DNA of 64,000 nt from Nitrospirota bacterium (GTDB lineage: Bacteria; Nitrospirota; Thermodesulfovibrionia; Thermodesulfovibrionales; Dissulfurispiraceae), in the NCBI GenBank assembly GCA_004321915.1, contig SCQE01000071.1, forward strand, positions 1-64,000. Reading direction: 5' to 3'. The translations under genes and the position numbers were made by a program. This document shows positions 33,598 through 44,014 of the stretch, piece after piece (the first letter of the stretch is position 1; each line of letters starts with the position of its first letter). A model generated the notes under the pieces. That model was not told where the DNA came from, searched no databases, and saw only the letters and a program-made list of their open reading frames with translations.

Positions 33598-35544
33598 ATG
33601 AATATTATAGAACTCTTCATAGGACGCACGATCAAACAGAAGTTGTACAAAGGTTTTATCGGCGCAATAGCTATGGTAGGCGCAGTCGGTCTTATCGGGT
33701 TGTACACCTCAAGTTATCTGGCCTCTTCCTATGAAGGCGTCATAAACGGTCCTATAACGGTAAGTCTCAAGGCAATGCAGGCGTACGGTTATTTCGGCGA
33801 TGCGAGCAGGAATTTCAAAAATTATCTGGTGCGCGCGGATGCCAAATCCGAAGAGCTTTATGCGGCGGACCTCATGAGGATCAAACAGGTCCTGTCCGAA
33901 ATAGAAAAAAGCACGGAAGGCGATGCCGCGTTTAAAGAAACTATCTCCAAAACGAACCAAGCACTTAAGGAGTTCGACGAGGGCTTTCGGGAAACCAAGG
34001 GACTGCGGGCGAAGAGCGGCGATATAGCGGATGTAGACACTTATATCCGGGGTATATTTACGCCGGTCATAAGAGGCCTCTTGGACATAAACAAACTCGC
34101 TTTCGAACGCGAGCAGACCGCCAGAACGAATATAGAGGCAACAAAAACGAAGGCCATGGCAGTGATTGCGTTTTTTGTAGCTGTCGGCTTTTCGACCGGC
34201 GTTCTTATGATGGTCCTGATTATAAGAGGCGTGCTGCCCCCGATAGAGATGCTTGCCGCGGCTATGGAGCGTATTGCCGCCGGTGATTTGAGGGTCAAGG
34301 TGCCGTTCAGCAAGGATGATGAGATCGGGACGCTTTCAAGGAGCGCCGACAAGATGATAAAGAGCGTTTCGACCGCAGTCAATAATATCGTGAACGCCGC
34401 GAGTGAAATAGGGCGGGCAATAGATGTATTGAAAAAACGCTCCCTGCTGCTTACCGACGATGCGCGCGACCAGACCGGACAGGCGCAGCAGATAGCGGTG
34501 GCCTCGGAGGAGATGACGCAGACGATAAAAGATATATCGGTGAACACGGCCAAGGCCTCCTCTACATCGACCGACGCGTTAAAGGCCGCCTCGGAAGGGA
34601 AAAAAACGGCTGACGCGGCCGTAAAAACGGTCGACAGCGTTTATGCTTCAACGGTAGAGCTCTCCTCTCTTATAGAAAAACTCAACGGGAGCGTGCAGGA
34701 GATAGGCGAGATCGTAACTGTGATAAACGATATTGCGGACCAGACCAATCTGCTCGCGCTCAATGCCGCAATCGAGGCCGCGAGGGCCGGAGAGCAGGGA
34801 CGCGGTTTTGCGATCGTTGCCGATGAGGTCAGAAAACTGGCCGAAAGGACCATCAGGGCGACGGATGAAATAACCGGACGCATATCCCACGTACAGGCGG
34901 ATTCCCAAGCTACGGCGCGCTCCATGTCCGAGGCTTCGACCGAGGTGACACAAGTGACCGGATATATAAAGCAGGTCAATGAAACTATCGACCGTGTGGT
35001 TTCGTCCGTTAATCATGTAAGCGGTCAGGTGACGCATATTGCGGCCGCTGTCGAGGAGCAGTCCGTGACTACGGCCGAGGTCTCGAAAAGTATAGACAGG
35101 ACATCCACCCTTTCGAATAATATGGAGCGGGTGGTCGTGGACATAGACGCACAGATCCTGAAGCTGACAGGGGTCGGCGATCAACTGCGCCGTTATGTGG
35201 CCGGGTTTACGACCCAAGAGAACCAAGTCATGGCCGCAGAGCTGGCGAAGATAGAGCACAGGGACTTTTTGGGCAAGGTGGAGGCCGCTTTGAGGGGGGA
35301 TAACGTGGATATTTCGGACCTGCCGAGATGTCTGGCCTGCTCTTTCGGCGAATGGTACAAGAGCGGGGCGGGCGATCGCGGGCTTGTGTCGCCGCATGAA
35401 AAAATCCACAAACTGGCGGAAGAGACCGTGAAGGCCTGCAAGTGCGGTGATATGGCCGGAGCAAAAAAGCTCTACGATGAAATAACGAATTTAGACTGCG
35501 AGATACATTCTCAACTCGAAAGGGTCAAGAGAGAGGGCAAATAA
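33598..35544 (+). CDS. Methyl-accepting chemotaxis protein with C-terminal CZB domain
   Basis: A 648-residue chemoreceptor. A first membrane span near 20-42 ([19 protein letters not shown]) and a second near 190-214 ([21 protein letters not shown]) enclose a helical sensor of about 145 residues. HAMP follows at about 215-270, then the signalling hairpin with tip [19 protein letters not shown]. The last 100 residues are a cytoplasmic CZB module: [13 protein letters not shown] plus [12 protein letters not shown] and HEKIHKLA supply the Cys/His zinc ligands, a known zinc or hypochlorite-responsive element. GGGAGAG precedes ATG 33598. Confidence 0.92.
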   Translation: MNIIELFIGRTIKQKLYKGFIGAIAMVGAVGLIGLYTSSYLASSYEGVINGPITVSLKAMQAYGYFGDASRNFKNYLVRADAKSEELYAADLMRIKQVLSEIEKSTEGDAAFKETISKTNQALKEFDEGFRETKGLRAKSGDIADVDTYIRGIFTPVIRGLLDINKLAFEREQTARTNIEATKTKAMAVIAFFVAVGFSTGVLMMVLIIRGVLPPIEMLAAAMERIAAGDLRVKVPFSKDDEIGTLSRSADKMIKSVSTAVNNIVNAASEIGRAIDVLKKRSLLLTDDARDQTGQAQQIAVASEEMTQTIKDISVNTAKASSTSTDALKAASEGKKTADAAVKTVDSVYASTVELSSLIEKLNGSVQEIGEIVTVINDIADQTNLLALNAAIEAARAGEQGRGFAIVADEVRKLAERTIRATDEITGRISHVQADSQATARSMSEASTEVTQVTGYIKQVNETIDRVVSSVNHVSGQVTHIAAAVEEQSVTTAEVSKSIDRTSTLSNNMERVVVDIDAQILKLTGVGDQLRRYVAGFTTQENQVMAAELAKIEHRDFLGKVEAALRGDNVDISDLPRCLACSFGEWYKSGAGDRGLVSPHEKIHKLAEETVKACKCGDMAGAKKLYDEITNLDCEIHSQLERVKREGK

Positions 35545-35572
35545 AAAAGGGGGCCGTTCGGCCCCCTTTTTT
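35543..35572. terminator. Bidirectional terminator between chemoreceptor and aldolase genes
   Basis: A 13-bp perfect stem with GGGGGCC/GGCCCCC core, loop GTTC, and A/T runs on both sides (35543-35555 with 35560-35572), so it can serve both converging genes. Confidence 0.9.
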
Positions 35573-35588
35573 ATTTGCCTGATATTAT

Positions 35589-36587
35589 TTAAGCTTGGTC
35601 GGCGGAACCGAGCACTTCTTTATTTTTGTGAACGATCATTTTAGTCAGCTCGTCGCGCGCAGGGCCCAAATATTTTCTCGGATCGAACTCTGCCGGTTTT
35701 TCGGCAAATACTTTGCGCACTAACGCCGTCATTGCGAGGCGTCCGTCGCTGTCTATGTTTATCTTGCATACTGCGCTTCTTGCGGCCCTTCTGAGCTGTT
35801 CTTCCGGTATGCCTACTGCGTCCTTAAGTTTGCCGCCGTTGGAGTTTATCATCTCGACATATGCGGGGATGACGGAAGACGCGCCGTGAAGGACTATCGG
35901 GAACCCGGGTATGCGTTTTTCTATCTCTTCGAGTATGTCGAAGCGCAGGGGCGGCGGGACCAGAACGCCTCTTTCATCTCTCGTACATTGTTCGGGCTTG
36001 AATTTCATGGCCCCGTGCGATGTTCCGATAGAAATGGCGAGCGAGTCGACCCCTGTCTTTTTTACGAAATCTTCGACCTCTTCCGGTTTTGTGTAGGTGG
36101 ATTTTTCGGCCGACACCTCGTCTTCTATGCCTGCAAGCACGCCCAACTCCCCTTCGACCGTAACGTCAAGGGCATGAGCGTATTCGACGACCTGTTTTGT
36201 GAGCTTTACGTTATCCTCATAGGAGTGGTGCGAGCCGTCGATCATGACCGAGGAAAAGCCGGAATCGATGCACGACTTGCAGAGTTCAAAGGTGTCGCCG
36301 TGGTCGAGGTGCAGCGCGAACTTGACCGGCGAATTCGCGTCTTTTATCATCGCTACCGCTCCCATGGCCAAGAAGCGGAGCAGAGTCTGGTTCGCGTATT
36401 TTCTTGCGCCGCTCGAAACCTGCAGAATAAACGGAGATTTGGATTCTACGCAGCCCATTACTATGGCCTGAAGCTGCTCCATATTGTTGAAGTTATAGGC
36501 GGGTATCGCGTATTTGCCCTCCATTGCCTTCTTGAACATCCCCCTCGTATTGACCAGTCCGATTTCCTTGTAAGAAACTTTTTCCAT
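35589..36587 (-). CDS. fba: Class II fructose-bisphosphate aldolase
   Basis: Zinc-dependent aldolase joining dihydroxyacetone phosphate and glyceraldehyde 3-phosphate. The 332 residues show the metal ligands in HLDHGDTFELC (near residue 93) and the catalytic/metal region VEGELGVLAGIED, with ISIGTSHGAMKF and VLHGASSV completing the site. Its longer C-terminal part (RKYLGPARDELTKMI) matches the group used in gluconeogenesis by many anaerobes. Upstream is an extended -10 promoter. Confidence 0.93.
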   Translation of the reverse strand: MEKVSYKEIGLVNTRGMFKKAMEGKYAIPAYNFNNMEQLQAIVMGCVESKSPFILQVSSGARKYANQTLLRFLAMGAVAMIKDANSPVKFALHLDHGDTFELCKSCIDSGFSSVMIDGSHHSYEDNVKLTKQVVEYAHALDVTVEGELGVLAGIEDEVSAEKSTYTKPEEVEDFVKKTGVDSLAISIGTSHGAMKFKPEQCTRDERGVLVPPPLRFDILEEIEKRIPGFPIVLHGASSVIPAYVEMINSNGGKLKDAVGIPEEQLRRAARSAVCKINIDSDGRLAMTALVRKVFAEKPAEFDPRKYLGPARDELTKMIVHKNKEVLGSADQA

Positions 36588-36662
36588 TCCGAGCTCTCCT
36601 TTTTAATGATATTTTTCGGCTTTTAACGCCGGATAAAATAAATCAATGACTCTATAAAGGGC

Positions 36663-36671
36663 ATTATACCA
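36663..36671 (-). promoter_or_regulatory. Extended -10 promoter element for fba
   Basis: On the minus strand TGGTATAAT, a perfect -10 with the TG extension, about 70 bases upstream of the aldolase start. No good -35 is seen. Confidence 0.5.
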
Positions 36672-36719
36672 CAACATTGCAGGCGGGTTGAAATTTATCG
36701 GTTAAGCGCTAAAAGATCG

Positions 36720-38951
36720 TTACTGTCCGGCGTCTATTTGCGTGAGTTCGGACCGGCCGCTGTTTCCGTCTCCTATAAGCTCACCGATTTTCTTGATCAA
36801 ATCCACGATGCTGAAAGGCTTGCCGATAAAGTTGTTCCCGCTGTCCAGCAGCCCGTGGTGAAGGGTAATCTCGTCAGTATATCCTGACATGAAGAGTACT
36901 TTTACGTTTTTGTTTATGCGTTTCAGCCTGTTAACAAGTTCCGGACCGCTCATGTGCGGCATGACTACGTCCGTTAGGAGCAGGTCTACGGCGTGTTCTC
37001 CTCTTTCAAAAACAGCCAATGCCTCTGCGCCGTGAATTGCGTCCAAAACCCTGTAACCGTACATTTGCAGCATACTGACGGTCGATTGTCGAATTATCGC
37101 GTCATCTTCCACAACCATGATTGTTGCGTTGCTGTGATGTCCGGTAACTTTTTCGATCGCTTTCGCGGTCATTTTCTCGGGTTGCATGTCGACCCTCTCA
37201 AGATATATTTTGAATATCGTGCCCCGTCCCTCTTCGGAATAGACGTATATCTGCCCGTTGTTCTGTTTTACTATCCCGTAGACCGTGGAGAGGCCTAGGC
37301 CTGTGCCCTTGCCGGCTTCCTTGGTCGTGAAGAAAGGCTCGAATATGCGGGACCTGATATCTTCCGACATTCCGACCCCCGTATCGCTCACAGAGAGCAT
37401 TACATATTCGGCAGGCTTTAGGTCTATATGCCGCTTGGCATATGCGTCGTCAAGTCTTACATTGGCGGTTTCTATGACGAGTTCGCCGCCTTCGGGCATT
37501 GCGTCTCTTGCGTTTACCGCCAGATTTATGAGTACCTGCTCGATCTGTGTGGCGTCCGCCTGCACGCTGCCGAGGCCGGAGGAAAGTCTTGTCAGCAGTT
37601 CGATGTCTTCTCCGATAAGGCGCTTGAGCATTTTGCCTATGTCCGAAATAATATCGTTGATGTTCAGGACTTTCGTTTCTACGATCTGTTTGCGGCTGAA
37701 GGCAAGCAGTTGACGTGCTATGCCTGCGGCTTTGTGGGCCGAGCTGTGAATGGCTTCCATGTTCGGATAAAGTTTGTTGCCCGGTTCCAGCTGCATCATG
37801 GACAGTTCCGCAAATCCCATGATTGCGCACAGGCAATTGTTGAAGTCGTGGGCGACCCCGCCTGCCAATCTTCCCAAGGCCTCGAGTTTCTGCGATATGT
37901 AGAGCTGCTGTTCCACGGTTTTACGCTCGGTTATGTCGGACAGCATGCCGTCGTATGAAACAAGTTTTCCGTTTGCATCGTAATGGGGGACGGTCGTATT
38001 TTTGACCCAGACGACCTTGCCGTCTTTCCTTACGATGCGGTGCTCTATAGGCGGCAGGTGCTCTCCGGAAAGGACTTTGGCCGCATATTCCAAGACCTTC
38101 GGCCTGTCGTGCTCGTGTACCATCCTGTGCCACAGAAACGGATCATTCATGCACTCTTCCGGGGTGTATCGGGTAATGGCAAAGCACCCTTCGCCGTGAT
38201 ATGTTTCGACCACCTTGCCGTCATCGACTTTGACGGTATAGATATAATCCGTTACGGCCTCTATCAACCGCCTGTAACGCAGTTTGCCCTCGCGAAGCGC
38301 TTCTTCTATTTTTTTTCGTTCGGCGATCTCGCCCATGAGGGACTCTGTTCTCGCTTTCACCTGCTGGTCGAGATGTTCGTTAAGCCGTTTAAGCTCCGTT
38401 TCTGTCTCTGTAAGCTTCTGGTTTTGGCGCACCGAGTTTTCGTATGTCGAGAGCAGCAGGCTGAGTATCTGTTTGCGGCCAGCCGTTACGGTATATTTTT
38501 TGCACCCGAAAGAAAACTCGATCGGTCCCTCCCTGCCTTTGTTGTCATTCGGGCTGTCGGCGTAAAGGACCTGTCTGATCTCTTCCAATAAATAATCGGC
38601 TTGGTACGGTTTTGTGATGTATCCGTCAGCGCCTGCGGCAAGGCCGAGAATTATGTCATCAGCCGCGGTCAGTTGCGATACCAGTATTACGGGGATATCG
38701 CTCGTCGCATGGTCGTTCTTTATCTTGCGGCACATCTCGCATCCGTCCATTTCAGGCATGTTGATATCGCTGAGAACAAGGGCCGGCCTGCTTGTGCGGG
38801 TGCAATAGAGGCCTTTTGCCCCGTCAGATGCTATCCTTACCGCATATCCTTCATCTTCGAGCACCTGTTTCAGCATCTCCGCCTGTGTCCTGCTGTCCTC
38901 GACTACAAGTATCTCGAGGCTTTGTCCGGCAATGTTTTTATTGTTTTTCAT
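36720..38951 (-). CDS. Hybrid sensor kinase, REC-PAS-HisKA-HATPase-REC
   Basis: A soluble 743-residue protein. The N-terminal receiver (residues 13-130) has its Asp in [16 protein letters not shown] coiled coil leads to a PAS domain (about 225-345; [20 protein letters not shown]). The phosphoacceptor His is in [20 protein letters not shown], the HDFNN class usually paired with a C-terminal receiver. The ATPase has [15 protein letters not shown]-like and [13 protein letters not shown] boxes, and the C-terminal receiver ends the chain ([16 protein letters not shown]). The PAS sequence closely resembles those of the proteins at 47779 and 57108, pointing to domain duplication within this cluster. 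Confidence 0.9.
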   Translation of the reverse strand: MKNNKNIAGQSLEILVVEDSRTQAEMLKQVLEDEGYAVRIASDGAKGLYCTRTSRPALVLSDINMPEMDGCEMCRKIKNDHATSDIPVILVSQLTAADDIILGLAAGADGYITKPYQADYLLEEIRQVLYADSPNDNKGREGPIEFSFGCKKYTVTAGRKQILSLLLSTYENSVRQNQKLTETETELKRLNEHLDQQVKARTESLMGEIAERKKIEEALREGKLRYRRLIEAVTDYIYTVKVDDGKVVETYHGEGCFAITRYTPEECMNDPFLWHRMVHEHDRPKVLEYAAKVLSGEHLPPIEHRIVRKDGKVVWVKNTTVPHYDANGKLVSYDGMLSDITERKTVEQQLYISQKLEALGRLAGGVAHDFNNCLCAIMGFAELSMMQLEPGNKLYPNMEAIHSSAHKAAGIARQLLAFSRKQIVETKVLNINDIISDIGKMLKRLIGEDIELLTRLSSGLGSVQADATQIEQVLINLAVNARDAMPEGGELVIETANVRLDDAYAKRHIDLKPAEYVMLSVSDTGVGMSEDIRSRIFEPFFTTKEAGKGTGLGLSTVYGIVKQNNGQIYVYSEEGRGTIFKIYLERVDMQPEKMTAKAIEKVTGHHSNATIMVVEDDAIIRQSTVSMLQMYGYRVLDAIHGAEALAVFERGEHAVDLLLTDVVMPHMSGPELVNRLKRINKNVKVLFMSGYTDEITLHHGLLDSGNNFIGKPFSIVDLIKKIGELIGDGNSGRSELTQIDAGQ

Positions 38952-38984
38952 GGCAGTCCCTTTTCACTTGGTCCGTTCGAGAGA

Positions 38985-40094
38985 CTAATTAAGGCATCCG
39001 ATTATTTTCGCCATTTCGTTTAGGGGCACCACTCTGTCAACCCCGCCCATCTCCAAGGCCTTTTTGGGCATGCCGTAAACCACGGACGTGGCTTCGTCCT
39101 GAGCAACGGTATAGGCCCCGGCCTCTTTCATTTCCTTGAGACCTCTGGCGCCGTCCTCGCCCATGCCTGTCAGTATGACGCCTACCGCGTTTTTCCCGGC
39201 GTGCTGCGCTACGGACCTGAAAAGCACATCTACCGCGGGCCTCACGAAATTGACCGGGGGCCCGTCCATTATTTCCACGTAGTACATGGCGCCGTTTCTT
39301 TTTACGGCCATGTGTTTGTCTCCCGGCGCGATCAGCGCCGTGCCCCGCAATACGCGGTCTCCGTTTGCGGCCTCTTTTACATCGAGGGCCGAGATCGAGT
39401 TGAGCCTGTCCGCAAAGGATTTTGTAAACACCGGGGGCATATGCTGGACTATAACTATCCCCGGGATAGACGGGGGCAGCGCGGTTATGACCTCGGTTAT
39501 CGCCTGCGTGCCGCCGGTCGATGCTCCTATGGCTATTATCCTGTCGGTGGTGGACATCTTGTTTGTGTCCAGAGAGGCCCTGCTGTTCGACGCTCCTTGG
39601 GCCGGAAACGCTTGATGTCTGCCGTTTGTCCTTCTCACTTTAGCGTTTGCGGCCGCTCTTACTTTGGCCGCGATTTCTTCGCCAAGGGTCAGCACTCCTC
39701 CGGCTATGTCGATAGACGGTTTTGTGACGTAATCCACAGCGCCCAGTTCAAGCGCCCTGAGCGTCGTTGCGCAACCGTTGTGCGTAAGGGAGCTGACCAT
39801 GACCACCGGTATGGGATCGCTCTTCATCAACTCCTCGAGAAAGGTCAGGCCGTCCATCCTCGGCATCTCCACGTCAAGGGTTATCACATTCGGCCTCGTA
39901 TTTTTTATCTTGTTCATTGCGAATATCGGGTCCTGCGCCGAGCCGACGACCTCGATGTCCGGTTCCTGATTGAGGATTTCGGTAAGAAGGTGCCGTATGA
40001 CCGCCGAATCGTCTATGACCAGCGCTTTTATCTTGTTGCCCATAAGTTTTTTTACCTGTCTTTCCGCGTTATTTATAAGCAGACCATTTTCCAT
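38985..40094 (-). CDS. cheB: CheB protein-glutamate methylesterase
   Basis: Removes methyl groups from chemoreceptors once phosphorylated by CheA. Receiver: ALVIDDSAVIRHLL, with Asp in VITLDVEMPRMDG. Catalytic domain: Ser in AIGASTGGTQAI, His in VQHMPPVFT and Asp in TGMGEDGARG. The frame allows a start at 40094 (369 residues) or at 40043 (MGNKIKALV, 352 residues). Family length favours the shorter form; neither has a strong ribosome site. It follows cheR by 26 bases in the longer form. Confidence 0.93.
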   Translation of the reverse strand: MENGLLINNAERQVKKLMGNKIKALVIDDSAVIRHLLTEILNQEPDIEVVGSAQDPIFAMNKIKNTRPNVITLDVEMPRMDGLTFLEELMKSDPIPVVMVSSLTHNGCATTLRALELGAVDYVTKPSIDIAGGVLTLGEEIAAKVRAAANAKVRRTNGRHQAFPAQGASNSRASLDTNKMSTTDRIIAIGASTGGTQAITEVITALPPSIPGIVIVQHMPPVFTKSFADRLNSISALDVKEAANGDRVLRGTALIAPGDKHMAVKRNGAMYYVEIMDGPPVNFVRPAVDVLFRSVAQHAGKNAVGVILTGMGEDGARGLKEMKEAGAYTVAQDEATSVVYGMPKKALEMGGVDRVVPLNEMAKIIGCLN

Positions 40095-40120
40095 TGGCCA
40101 CTCATGCCGGTTTTGCTTTG

Positions 40121-41002
40121 TCAGTTCTTTTTGTATGTTGTTATATGCACCGGCCTGAACTTTTCCTGCCCTACCATCGATTCGGAATGGCCGAGGAAAA
40201 GGTATCCGTCATCGGCCAGATGCTTGTGATACATCGAAAGGACATGGCGTTTCATGTCGTCGTCGAAATAGATCATTACATTGCGGCAGAAAATAACATC
40301 GAACGTCTTCTTGAACGGGTATGTTTTTTCCTTCAGGTTCAGTTTTCTGAAACGTATCAGGTTTTTGACATTGTCCTTGACCCTGATCGAATCGCTGCTG
40401 CCGTTGTTCCCCTTGAGAAAATATTTTTTGAGCAGCGCTTCGCCGACCGTTTCCGGAAACTGTTCCAGAAGATATATGCCTGCAGCCGCAGCATTCAACA
40501 CCTTGGTGGATATGTCGGTGGCGAGTATTTTCGTGTCCCAGAACCCGTGCGGACGCAGGCCCTGCAGTGTTTCGCAGACGGTCAGGGCGATCGAATAAGG
40601 CTCTTCTCCTGTGGAGCATCCTGCGCTCCATATCCTTATGCCCCTTTCATCCTTTCTGCTTTGCAACAGTTCCGGGATGACCCTTCCTTTCAAGAACTCG
40701 AAGTGATGGTTTTCACGAAAGAAATTGGTCGTGTTGGTCGAAATGCAGTTGAGCATTTCGACCAGTTCCTGTTCGTCCTCTTTGACCCTATGAAAATACT
40801 CGGTGAGCCCTTCCAGTTCAAGGGCCTTGACCCTTCTCATCAGCCTCGAAGTTACCAGTATCTTTTTGCCGGGCCCCAGCCTGATGCCTGCGACGGAATA
40901 AATAAGCCCAGTGAAGCGTGAGAAAAGCTCATCGCTTATTTCAAGCTCTCCACCCGCTGTCCGGCAGCTTCCGCAGGCCTGTATGTTTTCGACATCCCAC
41001 AT
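40121..41002 (-). CDS. cheR: CheR chemoreceptor methyltransferase
   Basis: Transfers methyl from S-adenosylmethionine to receptor glutamates. In 293 residues the N-terminal helical part (ISDELFSRFTGLIYSVAGIRL) precedes the SAM-binding IWSAGCSTGEEPYSIAL. ILATDISTKVLNAA and FDVIFCRNVMIYFD are the later class signatures. Cys10, Cys13 and neighbours (ACGSC) form an unusual N-terminal addition. Lies between the chemoreceptor at 41028 and cheB, so the set serves one pathway. Confidence 0.93.
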   Translation of the reverse strand: MWDVENIQACGSCRTAGGELEISDELFSRFTGLIYSVAGIRLGPGKKILVTSRLMRRVKALELEGLTEYFHRVKEDEQELVEMLNCISTNTTNFFRENHHFEFLKGRVIPELLQSRKDERGIRIWSAGCSTGEEPYSIALTVCETLQGLRPHGFWDTKILATDISTKVLNAAAAGIYLLEQFPETVGEALLKKYFLKGNNGSSDSIRVKDNVKNLIRFRKLNLKEKTYPFKKTFDVIFCRNVMIYFDDDMKRHVLSMYHKHLADDGYLFLGHSESMVGQEKFRPVHITTYKKN

Positions 41003-41027
41003 TTCGGAACTTACCTTTCGCCGTATT

Positions 41028-43421
41028 TCAGAACTCGTCGAACCCGTTGTTGTGTCCGTTGTGTCTATTGCCTGCAGCCGCCATGCTAGGCGATTTGTGG
41101 TCTGCCGCGAGCCTTTCGTGTTTTATGGTCCTTGTCGTATGCAGCCCGGATGCCGCTTGATGCCCTGCAAGCGTTCTGTCCCCTTTTCCTGCAATGCTTT
41201 TTATGTTTGCAGGCTGCCGTCCCGACACGGAACGTTCGCCCTCGATCCTGAAGAAGGATATGACGCCCAAGAGTTCTTTGGCCTGCGCCGCCAGTTCTTC
41301 CGCAGCGGCCGAGGTCTCCTCCACAAGCGATGCGTTCTGCTGCGTGGTCTGGTCTATCTGCGTCATGGCCGTATTTACTTGGCTCGTTCCCGAGGCCTGC
41401 TCCTGCGCGGCAGCAGCCACCTCGTTCATGAGGTCTGTGACCTTTCTTATACTCCCGCCTATCTCGTCCAGCTTCCTGCTTAATTCTTGGGCCAGCTGCA
41501 CGCCCCTGCCGGTCTTTTCAACGCTGTCTTCGATGAGAGAATTTATCTCTTTCGCCGATTCGGTGGTCCTGCCTGCAAGACTCCTTATTTCGGAAGCCAC
41601 AACGGCAAACCCCTTGCCGTGCTCTCCTGCCCTTGCGGCCTCGACAGCCGCGTTCAATGCCAGCAGATTTGTCTGGAAGGCAATCTCTTCTATGACATTC
41701 GATATGTTGGCAATCTTGCTGGACGACTTGTTTATCTCGTCCATGGCCTTGATGGTGTCTCCCATCACCTGACTGCCCGAATCCGCAAGAGATTTGCTGC
41801 CCTGCGCCAGTTTGTTCGCCTCCCTTGAATTCTCGGCAGTCTGTTTTATGGAGGCGGACATCTCCTCGATGGTTGCCGATGTCTCTTCAACCGCTGCAGC
41901 CTGCTCAGTTATCTTCTGGGAGAAGTTCTGGCTCGCATCAGAAATCTGGTCTGCAGCGGATGACACTTGATTGGCCGCCTCATTGCTCTGCGAGATAAGG
42001 TTTCGCAATGTCTCTATGGTGCTGTTCATGGCCCCGGCAATCTCGCTGAACGACTGTTTGACGTGCGCTGCATCGGCGTCCGCATCGCCTTCGTGTATGG
42101 TGAACGTAAGGTCTCCGTCGGACAATTTGTTCAGGGCCTCTTTGAGCTTTTGCGTCTCGACCTCCTGATAATCCGCCACCTTCTTGGCAATCCTTGCGGC
42201 CTTCTTTACAGCTGTCTGGTCTACCACCACCTCAAAGGCGCCGATTATGTTGCCGTTCATGTCTTTGACAGGGACCCCCGTATACTGTATTTCGAGGTCC
42301 ATGCCTGAAGGGTGGGCGTCCGTCTCGCCTGTGCTTGCCGAGCCGAGGCGCATGGCCTTGCCGCAGGCGCATTTGTCTGTGTTGCAGTCCGAGGTCTTAA
42401 AGTGGTTGTAGCACTTTTCTCCGACCAACTGCTCGGGTGTGCGTCCCAAAATCGAAGCGCCGGTGTTGTTCATATACTGGATACCGAAACCGTTGTCTAT
42501 TATCATGGCCGGAATCGGCATGGAGTCGATGAAACCGACAAGCGAGTCCATGGTTTTGTTCATACCTTCCACTATCTTACGGTAGTCTCCTTCATGATTG
42601 GCGGCGGCAGCACGCGTCCTCAATTTTCCCTCAACCGCGGCCCGTGACAGCATGTCCGCATCCGAAACCATCAGACGTATCTTTTCCGCCATTCCATTAA
42701 GATCAGCCGCCATATCTCCGATTTCGTCACGTGAAGATATCTCTATATTATTCTTCAAATCACCGGCCGCCATTGCATTAATCCCTTTTTTGATAGACAA
42801 AAGGGACTTTTTAAGGGGCGAGGCGAGAAGCAACATGAACCCTGTCAGAAGGACCGCTAAAACTGAGATATACACGATGACAGATGTCCTGAGCATGGAA
42901 TCCTGAGCGCTTTTCAATCCGCCGGTCATGCGTCCGACTATTGTGTCCTTGAATTCGTTTCTCAATGCATTGAGTTTGTTCTGCACCTCCGTAAGCGCCG
43001 GCACAGTCTCTTCCTGATAGATCTTTTTAGCGACATCCTGCTTGCCCGCATGCATGGCAGCAGTTATCTTTAAGGCCGTTGCATGCAGGTTCTTGTGCGG
43101 CCCTTCTATTTCCCTGAATGTTTTTTCGACCTCTTTCGGCGGGGTGAATGAGTAGTACCACTCGCCGAATTTGCATTTTGTGTGGTCTGTCTGTCCGGCA
43201 AATTCCTTTCCGAAGAGAATAGTGCCTACGGCAAGCCCTTCGGCCCATTTCATATGGGCCACTATCATGGGGGCTATGCCAGCCTGCACCTCCCGATACT
43301 TGTCAATAGCTTCCAGATCAGCCTTTGTCTGTCTGACGCTTATTTGGAAATAAACAGCAAGGCAGACCAGCACGACCGTAAGTATGCCGATCCCGGTGTA
43401 CATTTTCTTCACGATAGTCAT
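41028..43421 (-). CDS. Methyl-accepting chemotaxis protein with periplasmic CZB-like and PAS domains
   Basis: A 797-residue receptor. After the first membrane span ([15 protein letters not shown]) the periplasmic part contains a CZB-like motif: [22 protein letters not shown] and [11 protein letters not shown], with Cys/His ligands. The second span is near 180-200 ([17 protein letters not shown]), followed by HAMP, a linker, and a PAS domain ([19 protein letters not shown]) bearing several Cys (CNTDKCACG). The signalling tip is [20 protein letters not shown]. The C-terminus ends in an Asn/His-rich tether and GFDEF, an acidic-aromatic end like the CheR/CheB docking pentapeptide. Confidence 0.9.
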   Translation of the reverse strand: MTIVKKMYTGIGILTVVLVCLAVYFQISVRQTKADLEAIDKYREVQAGIAPMIVAHMKWAEGLAVGTILFGKEFAGQTDHTKCKFGEWYYSFTPPKEVEKTFREIEGPHKNLHATALKITAAMHAGKQDVAKKIYQEETVPALTEVQNKLNALRNEFKDTIVGRMTGGLKSAQDSMLRTSVIVYISVLAVLLTGFMLLLASPLKKSLLSIKKGINAMAAGDLKNNIEISSRDEIGDMAADLNGMAEKIRLMVSDADMLSRAAVEGKLRTRAAAANHEGDYRKIVEGMNKTMDSLVGFIDSMPIPAMIIDNGFGIQYMNNTGASILGRTPEQLVGEKCYNHFKTSDCNTDKCACGKAMRLGSASTGETDAHPSGMDLEIQYTGVPVKDMNGNIIGAFEVVVDQTAVKKAARIAKKVADYQEVETQKLKEALNKLSDGDLTFTIHEGDADADAAHVKQSFSEIAGAMNSTIETLRNLISQSNEAANQVSSAADQISDASQNFSQKITEQAAAVEETSATIEEMSASIKQTAENSREANKLAQGSKSLADSGSQVMGDTIKAMDEINKSSSKIANISNVIEEIAFQTNLLALNAAVEAARAGEHGKGFAVVASEIRSLAGRTTESAKEINSLIEDSVEKTGRGVQLAQELSRKLDEIGGSIRKVTDLMNEVAAAAQEQASGTSQVNTAMTQIDQTTQQNASLVEETSAAAEELAAQAKELLGVISFFRIEGERSVSGRQPANIKSIAGKGDRTLAGHQAASGLHTTRTIKHERLAADHKSPSMAAAGNRHNGHNNGFDEF

Positions 43422-43454
43422 AAAAACCTCCTGTCATATGGTTTTATTTAACAA

Positions 43455-43973
43455 TCAAACATCTGTGGGCCCTGTCTGCGTGATTTCCGAAGCCTCTTGC
43501 GCCATTACGGCCTCTTCTTCAGAGAGCACCCTGTCTATGTCGAGCACCAGCACCAGCCTATCGCCGACCTTTCCCATGCCCTTGATGAAATCGGTGTTGA
43601 TCTTCGCGCCGAAGGTGGGGGTGTGGGCTATGGTCTCCTCGGGCAGGTGCAGCACGTCCGACACGGTGTCTACTATGAGTCCCATTACGCCGCCCGAAAA
43701 TTCGGTGACTATCACGCAGGTGTGCTTCAGGTTCCCGTCGGTCCCCATGCCGAACTTGAGTTTCATGTCGACCACCGGAATTATGGTGCCCCTCAGGTTG
43801 ATAACGCCCTTAAGGTATTCGGGCAGGTGCGGCACTTTGGTGATGTTGGCCAGTTCGATTATCTCCTGCACGCAAATGGCGTCTATGGCGTATTCTTCTT
43901 TGTTAAGCGTGAAGGTCACATACTGCTGCCCTTCTAAAACCTGCCCCAATCCTCCTGCGGCAAAATCAGCCAT
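43455..43973 (-). CDS. cheW: CheW coupling protein
   Basis: A 172-residue adaptor joining chemoreceptors to CheA. The CheW fold is seen in YVTFTLNKEEYAIDAICVQEI, LPEYLKGVINLRGTIIPVVD and VNTVS-like GLIVDTVSDVLHLPEE, with the C-terminal GDRLVLVLDIDRVLSEEE. It is 33 bases downstream-adjacent to the receptor gene and 41 bases after cheA. Confidence 0.94.
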   Translation of the reverse strand: MADFAAGGLGQVLEGQQYVTFTLNKEEYAIDAICVQEIIELANITKVPHLPEYLKGVINLRGTIIPVVDMKLKFGMGTDGNLKHTCVIVTEFSGGVMGLIVDTVSDVLHLPEETIAHTPTFGAKINTDFIKGMGKVGDRLVLVLDIDRVLSEEEAVMAQEASEITQTGPTDV

Positions 43974-44014
43974 ACGTTCCTCCTTTTTTAAACCTCCCTT
44001 TTAAAATAGGGGGG

